Notes: generated by a model from the letters alone, not told the origin. A stretch of DNA of 64,000 bases from Derxia gummosa DSM 723 (GCF_000482785.1 NZ_AXWS01000008.1:310001-374000), one strand, 5' to 3'. Counted from the first letter of the stretch, positions 37,301 through 47,652 are shown. A program made the numbers and translations.

Positions 37301-37442
37301 GCGACGAACGGTGGAAGCGTGACGTCCATCACGTGAGAAGCCGCTCATCCCTGACGAAAGGCCTCCGATCCGAAGCCCCTGAGATGCAAATGGCCGCTTG
37401 TCGGTCGCTGGCTACCCTCGACCGCAAACACATGATGCGGGA

Positions 37443-38030
37443 ATGGGGATGGGACAGGCAGAACGGGGCTTTACCCTCGTTGAATTGTTGGTGGTGATGG
37501 CGATTTCGGCCATCTTGGCGGCCATTGCAGTACCGGCGTTTCAAAGCGTCATCCAGCGCAACCAAGCCGATTCTGTGGCGATGGATCTGACTGGCGCGCT
37601 CAATCTGACGCGGGAAGAAGCCATTCGTACGCGTGGCTACATGGCAATCTGCCCGCGTGGAGTCACTGCCGACGGCCTTCCCAGCGACTTTTGCAGTTCC
37701 GATGGCACGAGATCTGTCCATGACTGGAGCCATGGCTGGTTGGTGCTGAACCTGTCGGACACCGGCTCGATCACTGACTGTCCGACCTCCAGCAATACCA
37801 CGGTGGTGCGTATCTACGACGCCCCCGATCCCACGGCACAGCGCATTCGCGTCACGGCCAACAGCACTTCTGGTGCCTGTGTCAAGTTCCATCCCTTGGG
37901 CTATCCAGCTCCTGGCATGAGCGGCATGACCTTCACCGTTGCCTTTCCAGTTGTCGGCAAGGTGAGTTGCCTGGTCCTTGCAGCTACCGGCCGCCTGCGG
38001 CGCGCCGACAGAACAGGGAGCGAGTGTTGA
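37443..38030 (+). CDS. fimT: Type IV pilus minor pilin FimT/GspH-like
   Basis: A 195-residue minor pilin. The prepilin leader MGMGQAERG ends before FTLVELLVVMAISAILAA, with the key glutamate at +5, so PilD cuts after G9. GALNLTREEAIRTRG is characteristic of the FimT/GspH family. Four or more cysteines in the globular part could form disulfides. ATG 37449 is an alternative start with a seven-residue leader. It is the first gene of the minor-pilin operon, and pilV overlaps its stop. Confidence 0.88.
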   Translation: MGMGQAERGFTLVELLVVMAISAILAAIAVPAFQSVIQRNQADSVAMDLTGALNLTREEAIRTRGYMAICPRGVTADGLPSDFCSSDGTRSVHDWSHGWLVLNLSDTGSITDCPTSSNTTVVRIYDAPDPTAQRIRVTANSTSGACVKFHPLGYPAPGMSGMTFTVAFPVVGKVSCLVLAATGRLRRADRTGSEC

Positions 38031-38578
38031 AGCCTTTTCGCCGCTCGCGCTGGGGTGCAGGTTTCTCGCTCATCGAGGTGCTTGTCACCATGGCCGTCTC
38101 TGCCGTCGCCTTGCTCGGGCTGGCCGGCATGCAGTTGCAGGGGGCACGCATGCAGACCGTCGCCGGCTACCGGGGCACGGCCGCCTTGCTGGCTTCCAAT
38201 CTGGCGGATCGCATCCGGGCCAACGAAAAGGCGGGCAAGACGCTCACCGCCTATGTCTTCACGAACGCCTACAAGACGACGGCACCGGTCGATGCCGACT
38301 GCTCGGCCGATTGCACGCCGACCCAAATTGCGGAGCACGATCTCCACTCGTGGTGGATCCACGACGCTTCGGCTCAACTGCCCGACCCTTGGGTATACGT
38401 GTCCGCTAGCGACGGTGCCTATCACATCACGGTGATGTGGCGTGAGCCGGATCAGGAGGCTGGGACCCGCAGTGGCACCGCTGACGCCTTCACTTGCCCT
38501 GCGCCTGCCGTCAGTGGAGCGGCGACCGATGTCTCCATTGAGGGCGTCCGCTGCTACACGATCATGGTGTGGCCATGA
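38024..38578 (+). CDS. pilV: Type IV pilus minor pilin PilV
   Basis: A 184-residue minor pilin. The leader MLKPFRRSRWGAG is cut before FSLIEVLVTMAVSAVALLGL. GMQLQGARMQTVAGYRGTA and ASNLADRIRANE are typical of PilV. The start is GTG 38024 or TTG 38027, both inside the fimT stop region, with AGGGAG just upstream; no ATG fits. pilW overlaps its stop. PilV is part of the priming complex at the pilus tip. Confidence 0.87.
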   Translation: MLKPFRRSRWGAGFSLIEVLVTMAVSAVALLGLAGMQLQGARMQTVAGYRGTAALLASNLADRIRANEKAGKTLTAYVFTNAYKTTAPVDADCSADCTPTQIAEHDLHSWWIHDASAQLPDPWVYVSASDGAYHITVMWREPDQEAGTRSGTADAFTCPAPAVSGAATDVSIEGVRCYTIMVWP

Positions 38579-39456
38579 AGCGCATTCGGATGAAGAAGCG
38601 GCAGGCCGGCCGCAGCCTGATCGAGCTGATGGTCGCGATGGCCGTCGGACTGGGCATGTCGATCGCCGTGTCGGCGCTCTACATGGCCTCCCGCACTTCA
38701 GGGGGCGTGAACGACAGCGTGGTTGAAGTCCGAAGCAATGGGCGGCTGGCCGTCCAATTGCTCAGCGAACAGCTACGCATGGCCGGGTACGGCCGCTATC
38801 TGAGCAGCGCAGAAGGCTCCGCGTTCAAGGGAAGCCAACGCACTGGTCAGAACAGCTCCGGCGTCGGTTATGCAGTAAACGGATGTGATGGCCAATTTGC
38901 CAATGATCAATCGGCCAGTGCCGGTTGCGGCACTCTCAGCGATATCCGTGACTCTATTGCTATCGCGCATCACGCCACTGGTACGACCGACCTCGATTGC
39001 GTTGGTGACGAAGCGGTCGCTGATACCACCAACGGAACCAGCATCGCGACCATCGTCAATACCTATTACGTGGCGATCGATCACGGTGAAACCGGTGCTG
39101 CTGACGATATCTATACCCTCTATTGCCGAGGCGGCAGCAAGGCAGCTCCGGTCATTCCAGGTGTCGAGCAATTCGAGGTCCGTTACGGCATAGATTCCGA
39201 CCATGATTTTTCAATCGATCGCACGCTGACTGCTACCGAAATTCGTGAGGAGATGGCTCAGTCCAGTCCACAATTCGATTTCTCAAGGGTGCAAAGCGTC
39301 GAGTTCTGCCTGTTGCTGCGCTCGACGCGCAAGAATCCATCAAGGGACTCGGTCAATACCATGGACTGCGATGGCGCGCCGGTCACGGCTGACGGGTATT
39401 ACCGCCAGCAATTCAAGGCAACCGTGATGCTTCGCAATAAGACGTATCGGCCATGA
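38575..39456 (+). CDS. pilW: Type IV pilus assembly protein PilW
   Basis: A 293-residue minor pilin. The leader ends at G12 before RSLIELMVAMAVGLGMSIAV. Arg at +1 is unusual, while Glu at +5 is kept. RSNGRLAVQLLSEQLRMAGY is the PilW signature. The globular domain contains several cysteines (GCDG, AGCG, LDCV, LYCR, MDCD). It is coupled on both sides by ATGA overlaps. A/T content rises visibly within this gene. Confidence 0.88.
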   Translation: MKRIRMKKRQAGRSLIELMVAMAVGLGMSIAVSALYMASRTSGGVNDSVVEVRSNGRLAVQLLSEQLRMAGYGRYLSSAEGSAFKGSQRTGQNSSGVGYAVNGCDGQFANDQSASAGCGTLSDIRDSIAIAHHATGTTDLDCVGDEAVADTTNGTSIATIVNTYYVAIDHGETGAADDIYTLYCRGGSKAAPVIPGVEQFEVRYGIDSDHDFSIDRTLTATEIREEMAQSSPQFDFSRVQSVEFCLLLRSTRKNPSRDSVNTMDCDGAPVTADGYYRQQFKATVMLRNKTYRP

Positions 39457-39953
39457 AAATTCGACGTTCCTTGGAGATATCTCGGAAGCAATCGCAAGGC
39501 ATGGTCTTGATCATTACCTTGATCATGCTAACGATGCTCACGATGCTGGGTGTGATTGCACTGCGTTCAGCAACGAGCGAAGAACGAATCGCGTCCAACA
39601 TTCGTGATCGGCAGCTTGTGTTCGAGTATGCCGAAAGCGGATTGCGAAAATGCCAGGATGCACTACTGGCTGGAACCTTTACGGGCACGGCAAGAGCTCG
39701 GCCCACCAGTGCTGATCCGAATTATTGGGCAGTCGCTTCCAATTGGAACGGTAATGCTGCGGTCGTGGATTACTCACCGAGTTCCCGCGAGTTCAGTGTC
39801 AAATGCATGGCTGAAAACATCTGGCTCGGTACCGGGCAAGTCGGGGGCGGGTTCTTGTTGGAATCGCGTTACGGCTATCGTGCGACAGTTCGTGCAAGCC
39901 GGTCGGATGGCGGTACCGAAGTCATGGTCCAGTCTGTCTTCCCATCGCTTTGA
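39453..39953 (+). CDS. pilX: Type IV pilus assembly protein PilX
   Basis: A 166-residue minor pilin of the PilX/GspK-like type. The leader is cut after G16, before MVLIITLIMLTMLTMLGVIA; as in other PilX proteins there is no Glu at +5. RSATSEERIASNIRDRQLVFEYAESGLR is the family hallmark. ATGA overlap with pilW at 39453. pilY1 starts 11 bases after its stop. Confidence 0.88.
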   Translation: MKIRRSLEISRKQSQGMVLIITLIMLTMLTMLGVIALRSATSEERIASNIRDRQLVFEYAESGLRKCQDALLAGTFTGTARARPTSADPNYWAVASNWNGNAAVVDYSPSSREFSVKCMAENIWLGTGQVGGGFLLESRYGYRATVRASRSDGGTEVMVQSVFPSL

Positions 39954-39963
39954 AACAAGCAAG

Positions 39964-42900
39964 ATGAACATCCGTTTTTTCAGGCAAATTGCCTTCGTGT
40001 TGGTCATATGGGCTGCACATGAAGTGGCTTCGGCCACCAGCAGTATTTCTCAATTGCCATTGCTGAATTCAAGATTGCCGCCTCCGAATATCATGCTGAT
40101 CATGGATGATTCGGAATCGATGATGCAGGAGTCCATGCCAGATGGATTGATAGAAGATAGTTGGCCCATGTTTCCGCAGACATACGCCACGTCCACGCGC
40201 GATACGATTTTTGCCAGCATAACTCCTCTTGTGCCGATGCGGGCTTATTACAGTGGTCGCACATTGGTTGGCTATTTTCATCAGTCGCTCAGTTTTGATG
40301 ATGAGCTTTATGTTGCGCAGCGGCGCTGTGCTCAGATAAATACTATTTATTACAATCCCGAGGTCAATTACCGCCCTTGGCTAAATTCCGACGGCACTGA
40401 AATGGCAGCTGCTTCGCCAACAGCTGCTTATTGGGACCCTATGCACCCGGAATTGACCCGTGGCACGGTAAATCTGGCAGATCAGCAAAGCCTCAGGGCG
40501 TTTTGGTTCGACAGTGCGGCTGGTTCTTCCGCTATCCCCGTTGTTCGAAGTTTCTATATGGGGACGTATTACACCCTCAATTACACGATCGATTCGTCAA
40601 CGGGTGCGCGGATCTATGCGGACAAGAATCTGCCTAGTTCCTACGTCCGGCATGTCATCAAGCCTGCCAACGATGATGGCTCTATTCAGACATTTGCAAA
40701 GGCAGCTGCGCGCACTGACTGTGGTGGTAGTACATGTACTTATGCTGAAGAAATGCAGAATTTTGCCAACTGGTTTCAATACTATCGAACCCGACTTCTG
40801 GTTGCGCGTGGTGCGGTAGGGGCGGCATTTGCTTCGCAATCGGAAAATCAGTTCCGTCTCGGCTATACGCAAACCAGTCACAGCTCGACTACTAGCATTG
40901 ACGGAGTCGCGACTCCTCGAGTCACCATGCCGGTACGCCCTTTTGGCGGAGGCGATCGCACGGCGGTGATGCGCAGGCTTTATGCGGGAGATTTGGGTAC
41001 AGATGGCTCCACTCCGCTGCTTACTACCTTGCACGCTGTCGGCAGTTATTTCAGCAGAGATGCCTCGACCGATATTGGTAGCCCCTGGCGTGCCACGCCG
41101 GGCACTGCCTCCAATGACGCCCCATTGAGTTGTCGCCGTTCTTATGCGGTGCTAATTACCGACGGCTACTGGAACGATAGTGTGAGCCTGGGGGACGTGG
41201 ACAATGAGAATGGGCCTGTCATTGGGCGCAGTTCAGGGACCTCTGAGACACACTACGAGCCAATCGCTCCCTATGCCGGACCATCCAGCCAGTCCACGCT
41301 TGCCGATGTGGCGATGTACTACTGGAATCGGGACCTCCAGCCGACAATGGAAAATGCGGTGCAACCCACTACTGGAGATTCGGCGTTCTGGCAACATCTG
41401 TCGCTGTTTACTGTCGGAATGGGAGTCAACGGATCACGCGATCCGAGCAGCGATCTTGCGGCGCTCACTTGGAATGATCCATGGTCTTGGGATAGTACGA
41501 GAGGCGCGAATCTGTGGAAGATCGACGATTTGTGGCATGCGGCAGTCAATGCACGTGGGGGGTATTACAGCGCAACCAATCCCAGTGCGCTGAAAGGCCA
41601 AATGGAGTCGGTGCTGGCCGAAATTAACGATGCAAACGGTAGTACTGCCGGGTCGATTTCTGAGTCCCGAGTTTACAGCGACAGTAGCGGCATTTTCTAC
41701 TCGAATTACGATCCAACTTATTGGTCCGGCGATCTTGAATACTATCGCCTGAGAAATGCGACTTCCAGTACCAATGGCAGCATGTACTGGGCGGCATCAG
41801 AGCAGTTGCCGATTCCGGATCGCCGTTCGATTTATACCAAAAATTCCACGAACAATACTGTGGAACTTTTTTGGGATAACTTGGGAGACGATCAAAAGGC
41901 GGCGCTGGGTAATGATTCGGGCGTGATTGATTATCTTCGTGGTGTTACGGAGTTTGAAGTCGGAAAGCGTCCGGTAACGGTCACTCCCACCAGTTCAAGT
42001 TATTCAAGCTATCGGTTCCGCACTCGTCGTACCGAATACCACCATACGTCTGGTATCGCGTATACCAATGTACTTGGAGATATTCTGGATAGTAGCGTGG
42101 CTCTGGTCGGAAATGGCGATGACTATGCTTATGATCTGTTGCCGTCCGGTGTTCCGGGGCAATCGACCTATCTGAGCACCCTTTCCGGCAGTTTTGCCTC
42201 CCGTCGTAAAATGATTTATATCGGCAGTAATGACGGAATGCTTCATGGTTTCGATGCCAGTGCTCAGGCAACTGACTCACATGGGAATAAGGTGGGCGGT
42301 GTCGAAAAGTTCGCTTACATGCCGAAGTCAGTGCTCGGTAATATATATGCGTATACCCAGCCTGGTTATTCACATCGAATGTTCGTCGATGGTTCTTTGG
42401 AGATTGGCGATGCCTATTTGACGATCGGAGGCACAGGGGCATGGCGCACGATTTTGTTGGGTGCAACCGGCGCCGGTGGTAAGACCATATTTGCGCTTGA
42501 TGTTTCTGATCCAAGTCAGCTGGGAGCGAGTTCGGTGCTGTGGGAGAAAAGCGCCAGCGACTCGGGATATGAAGCGCTTGGCTACACGATTGCAGCCAGT
42601 CGTATTGGAGTGGTTAATACTGATCAAGGGCACAAGTGGGTTGCGCTGGTTCCAAATGGTTATGAGAGCGCTTCGCTGGGAGCTGATGCTTCGCTTTCGG
42701 CGCGAGCCCAGTTGCTGGTGTTGAATTTGGATGATGGTTCGATACTCAAGCGCATCGACACCAACAGTGGGGATGGATCGCATCCGAATGGTCTCGGGTC
42801 GATCGAGGTGCGCGTCGACGACAATCGTCGGATCATTGCCGCCTATGCTGGTGACAAGCTCGGCAATCTGTGGAAGTTTGATCTTTCAAGTCTTGATCCG

Positions 42901-43656
42901 GAGCAGTGGGGCGTATCGGGCGACAGACCAATTTTCACCGGTGCGGTGGTGTCGGGCAGTACTTCTACGCCGCAGCCGATTACCGCTAGGCCAGCGCTCT
43001 GGCGACTTGATGATGGACGAGTTGCTGTGGTCTTCGGTACGGGCAAGTTGTTCGAGATCGGCGATGGCTCGACCACGCAGGCGAGTACTCAGACCATTTA
43101 TGCGATCGTCGATCAGGCCCGTAGCAGTAGCTTGTTGCGCAGTAATCTGGTTCCGATCAGTTCGGCTTCTGTCACGAATGCCGCCGGCAGTCTCGTGGGT
43201 GTGACGATCACGAGCGAGAAGGTTGATCTGAGTACGGCTAGCGGCTGGTATCTCGATATTGCCAATCTCCCCGGAGAGCGCGTCATTGCACAGCCGACAG
43301 CAATTGCGGGGATTGCCTACGTTACATCGTTTGCTCCGTCGTCCACTACCTGTGAATTTGGTGGGTCGTCGATTCTTTACGCAATCAATATTGCGACCGG
43401 TGGAGCTACCGATATTTCCCAGTTCACGGTGACGGATGGCCTGCAGGGGGTTTCTAATTGCTCGGACGGTAGTTGCTTAAGCGGTCTCAAGATTCTGGGG
43501 ACGACCAGCGGTTTGAGTTACCTGTTCCGTCAGACCACCGACAACACTCGGGGTCTGACGGCTATTGGAGCAAGTACAGGTATGCAGCAGATCAATCAGA
43601 CACTGGGTGGCAGCGTATTGTGGCGCCGTGGTAATTGGCGGGAGATTACCCAATGA
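39964..43656 (+). CDS. pilY1: Type IV pilus tip adhesin PilY1
   Basis: A 1230-residue exported protein with a Sec signal (about 1-24). A von Willebrand A-like fold begins at NIMLIMDDSESM; D48, S50 and S52 form the MIDAS triad. The C-terminal half is the PilY1 beta-propeller (IYIGSNDGMLHGFDA, GKTIFALDVSDP, DKLGNLWKFDLS, FGTGKLFEIGD). PilY1 sits at the pilus tip, affects extension and retraction, and binds surfaces. The gene is conspicuously A/T-rich for this chromosome and full of Ser/Thr codons such as AGT and ACT. It is coupled to pilE by ATGA. Confidence 0.93.
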   Translation: MNIRFFRQIAFVLVIWAAHEVASATSSISQLPLLNSRLPPPNIMLIMDDSESMMQESMPDGLIEDSWPMFPQTYATSTRDTIFASITPLVPMRAYYSGRTLVGYFHQSLSFDDELYVAQRRCAQINTIYYNPEVNYRPWLNSDGTEMAAASPTAAYWDPMHPELTRGTVNLADQQSLRAFWFDSAAGSSAIPVVRSFYMGTYYTLNYTIDSSTGARIYADKNLPSSYVRHVIKPANDDGSIQTFAKAAARTDCGGSTCTYAEEMQNFANWFQYYRTRLLVARGAVGAAFASQSENQFRLGYTQTSHSSTTSIDGVATPRVTMPVRPFGGGDRTAVMRRLYAGDLGTDGSTPLLTTLHAVGSYFSRDASTDIGSPWRATPGTASNDAPLSCRRSYAVLITDGYWNDSVSLGDVDNENGPVIGRSSGTSETHYEPIAPYAGPSSQSTLADVAMYYWNRDLQPTMENAVQPTTGDSAFWQHLSLFTVGMGVNGSRDPSSDLAALTWNDPWSWDSTRGANLWKIDDLWHAAVNARGGYYSATNPSALKGQMESVLAEINDANGSTAGSISESRVYSDSSGIFYSNYDPTYWSGDLEYYRLRNATSSTNGSMYWAASEQLPIPDRRSIYTKNSTNNTVELFWDNLGDDQKAALGNDSGVIDYLRGVTEFEVGKRPVTVTPTSSSYSSYRFRTRRTEYHHTSGIAYTNVLGDILDSSVALVGNGDDYAYDLLPSGVPGQSTYLSTLSGSFASRRKMIYIGSNDGMLHGFDASAQATDSHGNKVGGVEKFAYMPKSVLGNIYAYTQPGYSHRMFVDGSLEIGDAYLTIGGTGAWRTILLGATGAGGKTIFALDVSDPSQLGASSVLWEKSASDSGYEALGYTIAASRIGVVNTDQGHKWVALVPNGYESASLGADASLSARAQLLVLNLDDGSILKRIDTNSGDGSHPNGLGSIEVRVDDNRRIIAAYAGDKLGNLWKFDLSSLDPEQWGVSGDRPIFTGAVVSGSTSTPQPITARPALWRLDDGRVAVVFGTGKLFEIGDGSTTQASTQTIYAIVDQARSSSLLRSNLVPISSASVTNAAGSLVGVTITSEKVDLSTASGWYLDIANLPGERVIAQPTAIAGIAYVTSFAPSSTTCEFGGSSILYAINIATGGATDISQFTVTDGLQGVSNCSDGSCLSGLKILGTTSGLSYLFRQTTDNTRGLTAIGASTGMQQINQTLGGSVLWRRGNWREITQ

Positions 43657-44087
43657 GCTTTGGTCCTTCACGAGTGCGCGGGTTTACCCTCATCGAATTG
43701 ATGGTCGTGGCGGTGATTCTTACGGTACTTGCCGCGATCGCCATTCCGCAGTATTCGGCTTATGTGAAACGTAGCTACCGGATTGCAGCGCGTGGCCAGT
43801 TGCTGGCGGTAGCCCAGTATCTGGAGCGGATGCGCAGCCAGAATTTCAGCTACGGCAGCAGCGTCAATGCCTATTCGAGTTATCTCTCGGGTATCAATGC
43901 CGATTCGACGGTGGCGGGTAAGTACACAATTTCGATTTCCGATCTGTCGAGCTCGACCTTCACAGTATCGGCGGCGCCAATCGAAGGAGGGCCGTCAGCG
44001 ACGGATGAATGCGGAACGATGTCGATCGACCATCGTGGAAGCAAGGGCAACAGTTCCGGCAGCTACACCACCTGCTGGGCGCGCTGA
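43653..44087 (+). CDS. pilE: Type IV pilin PilE-like (minor pilin)
   Basis: A 144-residue pilin. Leader MSFGPSRVRG, then FTLIELMVVAVILTVLAAIA with Glu at +5, and IPQYSAYVKRSYRIAARGQL. Two C-terminal cysteines (DECGTM and TTCWAR) form the usual D-loop. As the last gene of the fimT-to-pilY1 operon it corresponds to the PilE minor pilin rather than the major subunit. I use ATG 43653, which overlaps the pilY1 stop, over an in-frame upstream start at 43635. Confidence 0.9.
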   Translation: MSFGPSRVRGFTLIELMVVAVILTVLAAIAIPQYSAYVKRSYRIAARGQLLAVAQYLERMRSQNFSYGSSVNAYSSYLSGINADSTVAGKYTISISDLSSSTFTVSAAPIEGGPSATDECGTMSIDHRGSKGNSSGSYTTCWAR

Positions 44088-44130
44088 ACTGGCGGGCGGT
44101 TGATCCGCCTTGGGCTTCTACAATCGCGGG

Positions 44131-47100
44131 ATGACCGACACCGCAGCCCTAGCCTCCGCTTCCGCCGAGGTCCCTCCGCCGCCGCCGCGCGCGCGTTTCG
44201 TGCACCTGCGAGTGCACACCGAATACTCGATTTCCGACGGCATCGTCCGCGTGGACGACATGGTGGCCAAGGCGGCCGCCGACCGTCAGCCCGCGATCGC
44301 GATGACCGATGCCGGCAACCTGTTCGGCCTCGTCAAGTTCTACAAGGAAGCACGCGGCAAGGGCGTCAAGCCGATCTGCGGCTGCGACGTCCAGTTTGCG
44401 AATCCCGTTGATCCCGAGCATCCCTTCGGCCTGCTGCTGCTGGTTCAGAACCGCACCGGCTATTTGCGGCTATGCGAGCTGCTGTCGAAGGCTTGGCTCA
44501 CGAACCAAGTGCGCGGCCAGCCCGAGCTGATCGAGTCCTGGCTCGATGAAGGCACGGATGGCCTGATCGCGCTGTCCGGCGCAGCCTACGGCGAGATCGG
44601 CCATCTGCTCGCGGCGGGTAATCCGGCCGGGGCAAAGGCGGCGGCGAAACGGCTCGCTGCGCGCTTCCCGGATCGCTTCTACATCGAGCTTCAGCGCAGC
44701 TCGCATCCTGAGCAGCAGCGCCACACCGGCGAGGCCGCGCGGCTCGCGGCGGAGCTCGGCTTGCCGATCGTCGCGACGCATCCGGTGCAGTTCACCGAGC
44801 CGGACGACTTCATCGCCCACGAGGCGCGCTATTGCATCGCGGCCGGCGAGCGGCTCAACAACCAGAAACGCCCGCGTCCGTACACCCAGGACCAGTTCCT
44901 GCGCTCGCAGGACGAGATGTGCGAGCTGTTCGCCGACCTGCCGTCGGCGCTCGAAAACACGCTCGAAATCGCGCGCCGGTGCAGCCTGCAACTCGAACTC
45001 GGCAAGCCCAAGCTGCCGCTGTATCCGACGCCGGACGGCTTCACGCTCGACGACTGGCTCGTGCATCTGGCGCGCGAGGGCCTCGACAAGCGCCTCGCCA
45101 CGCTCTTTCCCGACGCGGCGGAGCGCGAGCGCCAGCGCCCCGAGTACAACAAGCGGCTCGAATTCGAGTGCGGAACCATCATCAAGATGGGCTTCCCGGG
45201 CTACTTCCTAATCGTTGCCGACTTCATCAATTGGGCGAAGAACAACGGTGTGCCGGTCGGGCCGGGCCGGGGCTCAGGCGCGGGTTCGCTCGTGGCCTAT
45301 GTGCTCGGCATTACCGACCTCGACCCGCTGCGCTACAACTTGCTGTTCGAGCGCTTCCTGAATCCGGAACGGGTCTCGATGCCCGACTTCGACATCGACT
45401 TCTGCCAGGACGGCCGCGAGCGGGTGATCGAGTACGTGCGCGACAAGTACGGCGCCGAGTCGGTCTCGCAGATCGCCACCTTCGGCACGATGGCCGCGAA
45501 GGCCGCGCTGCGCGACGTGGGCCGAGTACTGGACATGGGCTACGGCTTCGTCGACGGCATCGCCAAGCTGGTGCCGGCACCGCCGGGCAAGACGGTCACG
45601 ATCCGCAAGCGCACCAATCCCAAGGACGAGAAGACGATCTACGCGCGCGAGGTGGAGCCGCAGATCGAGGAACGCGAGCGCAACGAGGAGGAGGTGGCGA
45701 CGCTGCTCGACCTCGCGGCGCGCGTCGAGGGCATCACCCGCAACATCGGCATGCACGCGGGTGGCGTGCTGATCGCGCCGGGCAAGCTCACCGATTTCTG
45801 TCCGCTGTACGTGCAGGAAGGCTCGAACGTCGTCTCGCAGTACGACAAGGACGACGTGGAGGCCGTGGGCCTCGTGAAGTTCGACTTTCTGGGCCTGACG
45901 ACGCTCACCATCCTCGACTGGGCGGTGCGCTACATCCACCGTCGGCCGGAGTTCAAGGACTTCGACCTGAGCCAGACGCCGCTCGACGACCCGGGCGCCT
46001 TCGAGATCCTCAAGACGGCCAACACCGTCGCCGTGTTCCAGCTCGAAAGCCGCGGCATGCAGGACATGCTGATCAAGGCGCGGCCCGACAAGTTCGAGGA
46101 CATCATCGCGCTCGTGGCGCTATACCGGCCGGGCCCGATGGACCTGATCCCGAGCTTCTGCGACCGCAAGCACGGCCGCGAGCGGGTGGAATACCCCGAC
46201 CCGCGCGTCGAAAGCATCCTCTCCGAGACCTACGGGATCATGGTCTATCAGGAGCAGGTGATGCAGATGGCGCAGATCATCGGCGGCTACTCGCTCGGTG
46301 GCGCCGACCTGCTGCGTCGCGCGATGGGCAAGAAGAAGGCCGAGGAAATGGCCCAGCACCGCGCGCTGTTCGCGCAGGGCGCGGCCAAGAACGGCATCGA
46401 CGAGCCCAAGGCGAACGAGATGTTCGACCTGATGGAGAAGTTCGCGGGCTACGGCTTCAACAAGTCGCACGCCGCCGCCTATGCGCTGCTGTCGTACTAC
46501 ACGGCCTTCCTGAAGAAGCATTTCCCGGCCGAGTTCTACGCCGGGAACATGAGCTGCGCGATGGACGACACCGACAAGGTGAAGATCCTGTGGGCCGACG
46601 CCACGCGCAACAACGGCATCACCGTGCTGGGCCCGGACGTGAACGCCTCGGCCTACCGCTTCGAGCCGACCGACGCCAAGACCATCCGCTACGGCCTCGG
46701 CGGCATCAAGGGCACGGGCGAGGGTGCGATCCGCAACATCCTTGACGCGCGCGAGAAGGGCGGGCCCTTCACTTCGCTGTTCGACTTCGTGCTGCGGGTG
46801 GACAAGCGCTCGGTCAACCGCCGCACGATCGAGGCGCTGGTCAAGGCCGGCGCCTTCGATTCGATCCATCCCGAGCGCGGCGCGGTGCTCGCGTCGGTGC
46901 AGCTCGCGATGGACTTCGCCGAGCAGCGCGCCGCCTCGGCCTCGCAGAACAGCCTGTTCGGCGATGACGACGCGGTGGAAGGCGAGCCGCCGCTGGTCGA
47001 GTGCGAACCGTGGTCGCTGCACCAGCTGCTCACCGAGGAGAAGACGGTGTTCGGCTATTCGCTCTCGGGCCATCTGTTCGACGCCTACGCGGGCGAGGTG

Positions 47101-47652
47101 CGCAAGTTCGCGCGCACCTGGCTTGACCAGCTCAAGCCGTCGCGCGAGCCGCAGATGATCGCGGGCGTGGTGTCGGGCGTGCGGATGATGATGGGCCGGC
47201 GCGGGCGCATGGCGATCGTCGCGATCGACGACGGACGGGCGCAGCAGGAAGTGATGGTCACGGGCGAGAACGTGGACGCCTACCGCAACATCCTCGTCGA
47301 GGACGCGCTGATCGTCGTGACGGGCGTGGTGCGGTCGGACGAGTTCTCGGGCGGCGTGCGGATCATGGTGGACAGCATCGAGACGCTGGCCCAGGCGCGC
47401 GCGCGCCATGCCAAGCATCTGAAGCTCGTGGTCGAGTCGCCGCAGGACGGCCTGGTGCAGCGCGCGATCGATCTTCAGGGCCAGCTCGAACCGCTCCAGC
47501 ACATGGGGCTGCCGGTATGGGTTGAGGTGCGAAACGGCCGCTGGAGCGGCGTGATCCGCCTGCCCGAAGACAGGCGCGTGCTGTGCGAGGACGTCGAGAT
47601 CAAGGCGATCGCGCAGGCTGCCAATGCGAAGGAATGGCAGCTCGTGTATTGA
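44131..47652 (+). CDS. dnaE: DNA polymerase III alpha subunit
   Basis: A 1173-residue replicative polymerase subunit. The N-terminal PHP domain begins with FVHLRVHTEYSISDG. The active-site acids lie in MPDFDIDFCQDGRE and further on in the palm. GGYSLGGADLLRRAMGKKK and GYGFNKSHAAAYALLSYYTA are invariant in DnaE. An OB-fold region and tau-binding tail complete the chain. TACAAT at 44120 lies only a few bases before the ATG, so a very short leader is possible. The upstream in-frame start at 44110 adds seven residues and is unlikely. Confidence 0.98.
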   Translation: MTDTAALASASAEVPPPPPRARFVHLRVHTEYSISDGIVRVDDMVAKAAADRQPAIAMTDAGNLFGLVKFYKEARGKGVKPICGCDVQFANPVDPEHPFGLLLLVQNRTGYLRLCELLSKAWLTNQVRGQPELIESWLDEGTDGLIALSGAAYGEIGHLLAAGNPAGAKAAAKRLAARFPDRFYIELQRSSHPEQQRHTGEAARLAAELGLPIVATHPVQFTEPDDFIAHEARYCIAAGERLNNQKRPRPYTQDQFLRSQDEMCELFADLPSALENTLEIARRCSLQLELGKPKLPLYPTPDGFTLDDWLVHLAREGLDKRLATLFPDAAERERQRPEYNKRLEFECGTIIKMGFPGYFLIVADFINWAKNNGVPVGPGRGSGAGSLVAYVLGITDLDPLRYNLLFERFLNPERVSMPDFDIDFCQDGRERVIEYVRDKYGAESVSQIATFGTMAAKAALRDVGRVLDMGYGFVDGIAKLVPAPPGKTVTIRKRTNPKDEKTIYAREVEPQIEERERNEEEVATLLDLAARVEGITRNIGMHAGGVLIAPGKLTDFCPLYVQEGSNVVSQYDKDDVEAVGLVKFDFLGLTTLTILDWAVRYIHRRPEFKDFDLSQTPLDDPGAFEILKTANTVAVFQLESRGMQDMLIKARPDKFEDIIALVALYRPGPMDLIPSFCDRKHGRERVEYPDPRVESILSETYGIMVYQEQVMQMAQIIGGYSLGGADLLRRAMGKKKAEEMAQHRALFAQGAAKNGIDEPKANEMFDLMEKFAGYGFNKSHAAAYALLSYYTAFLKKHFPAEFYAGNMSCAMDDTDKVKILWADATRNNGITVLGPDVNASAYRFEPTDAKTIRYGLGGIKGTGEGAIRNILDAREKGGPFTSLFDFVLRVDKRSVNRRTIEALVKAGAFDSIHPERGAVLASVQLAMDFAEQRAASASQNSLFGDDDAVEGEPPLVECEPWSLHQLLTEEKTVFGYSLSGHLFDAYAGEVRKFARTWLDQLKPSREPQMIAGVVSGVRMMMGRRGRMAIVAIDDGRAQQEVMVTGENVDAYRNILVEDALIVVTGVVRSDEFSGGVRIMVDSIETLAQARARHAKHLKLVVESPQDGLVQRAIDLQGQLEPLQHMGLPVWVEVRNGRWSGVIRLPEDRRVLCEDVEIKAIAQAANAKEWQLVY

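Noticed and set aside
44110-44130. An earlier dnaE start adding MGFYNRG
   Set aside because: There is no ribosome site, and a -10-like TACAAT lies within this stretch. The ATG at 44131 agrees better with the family start.
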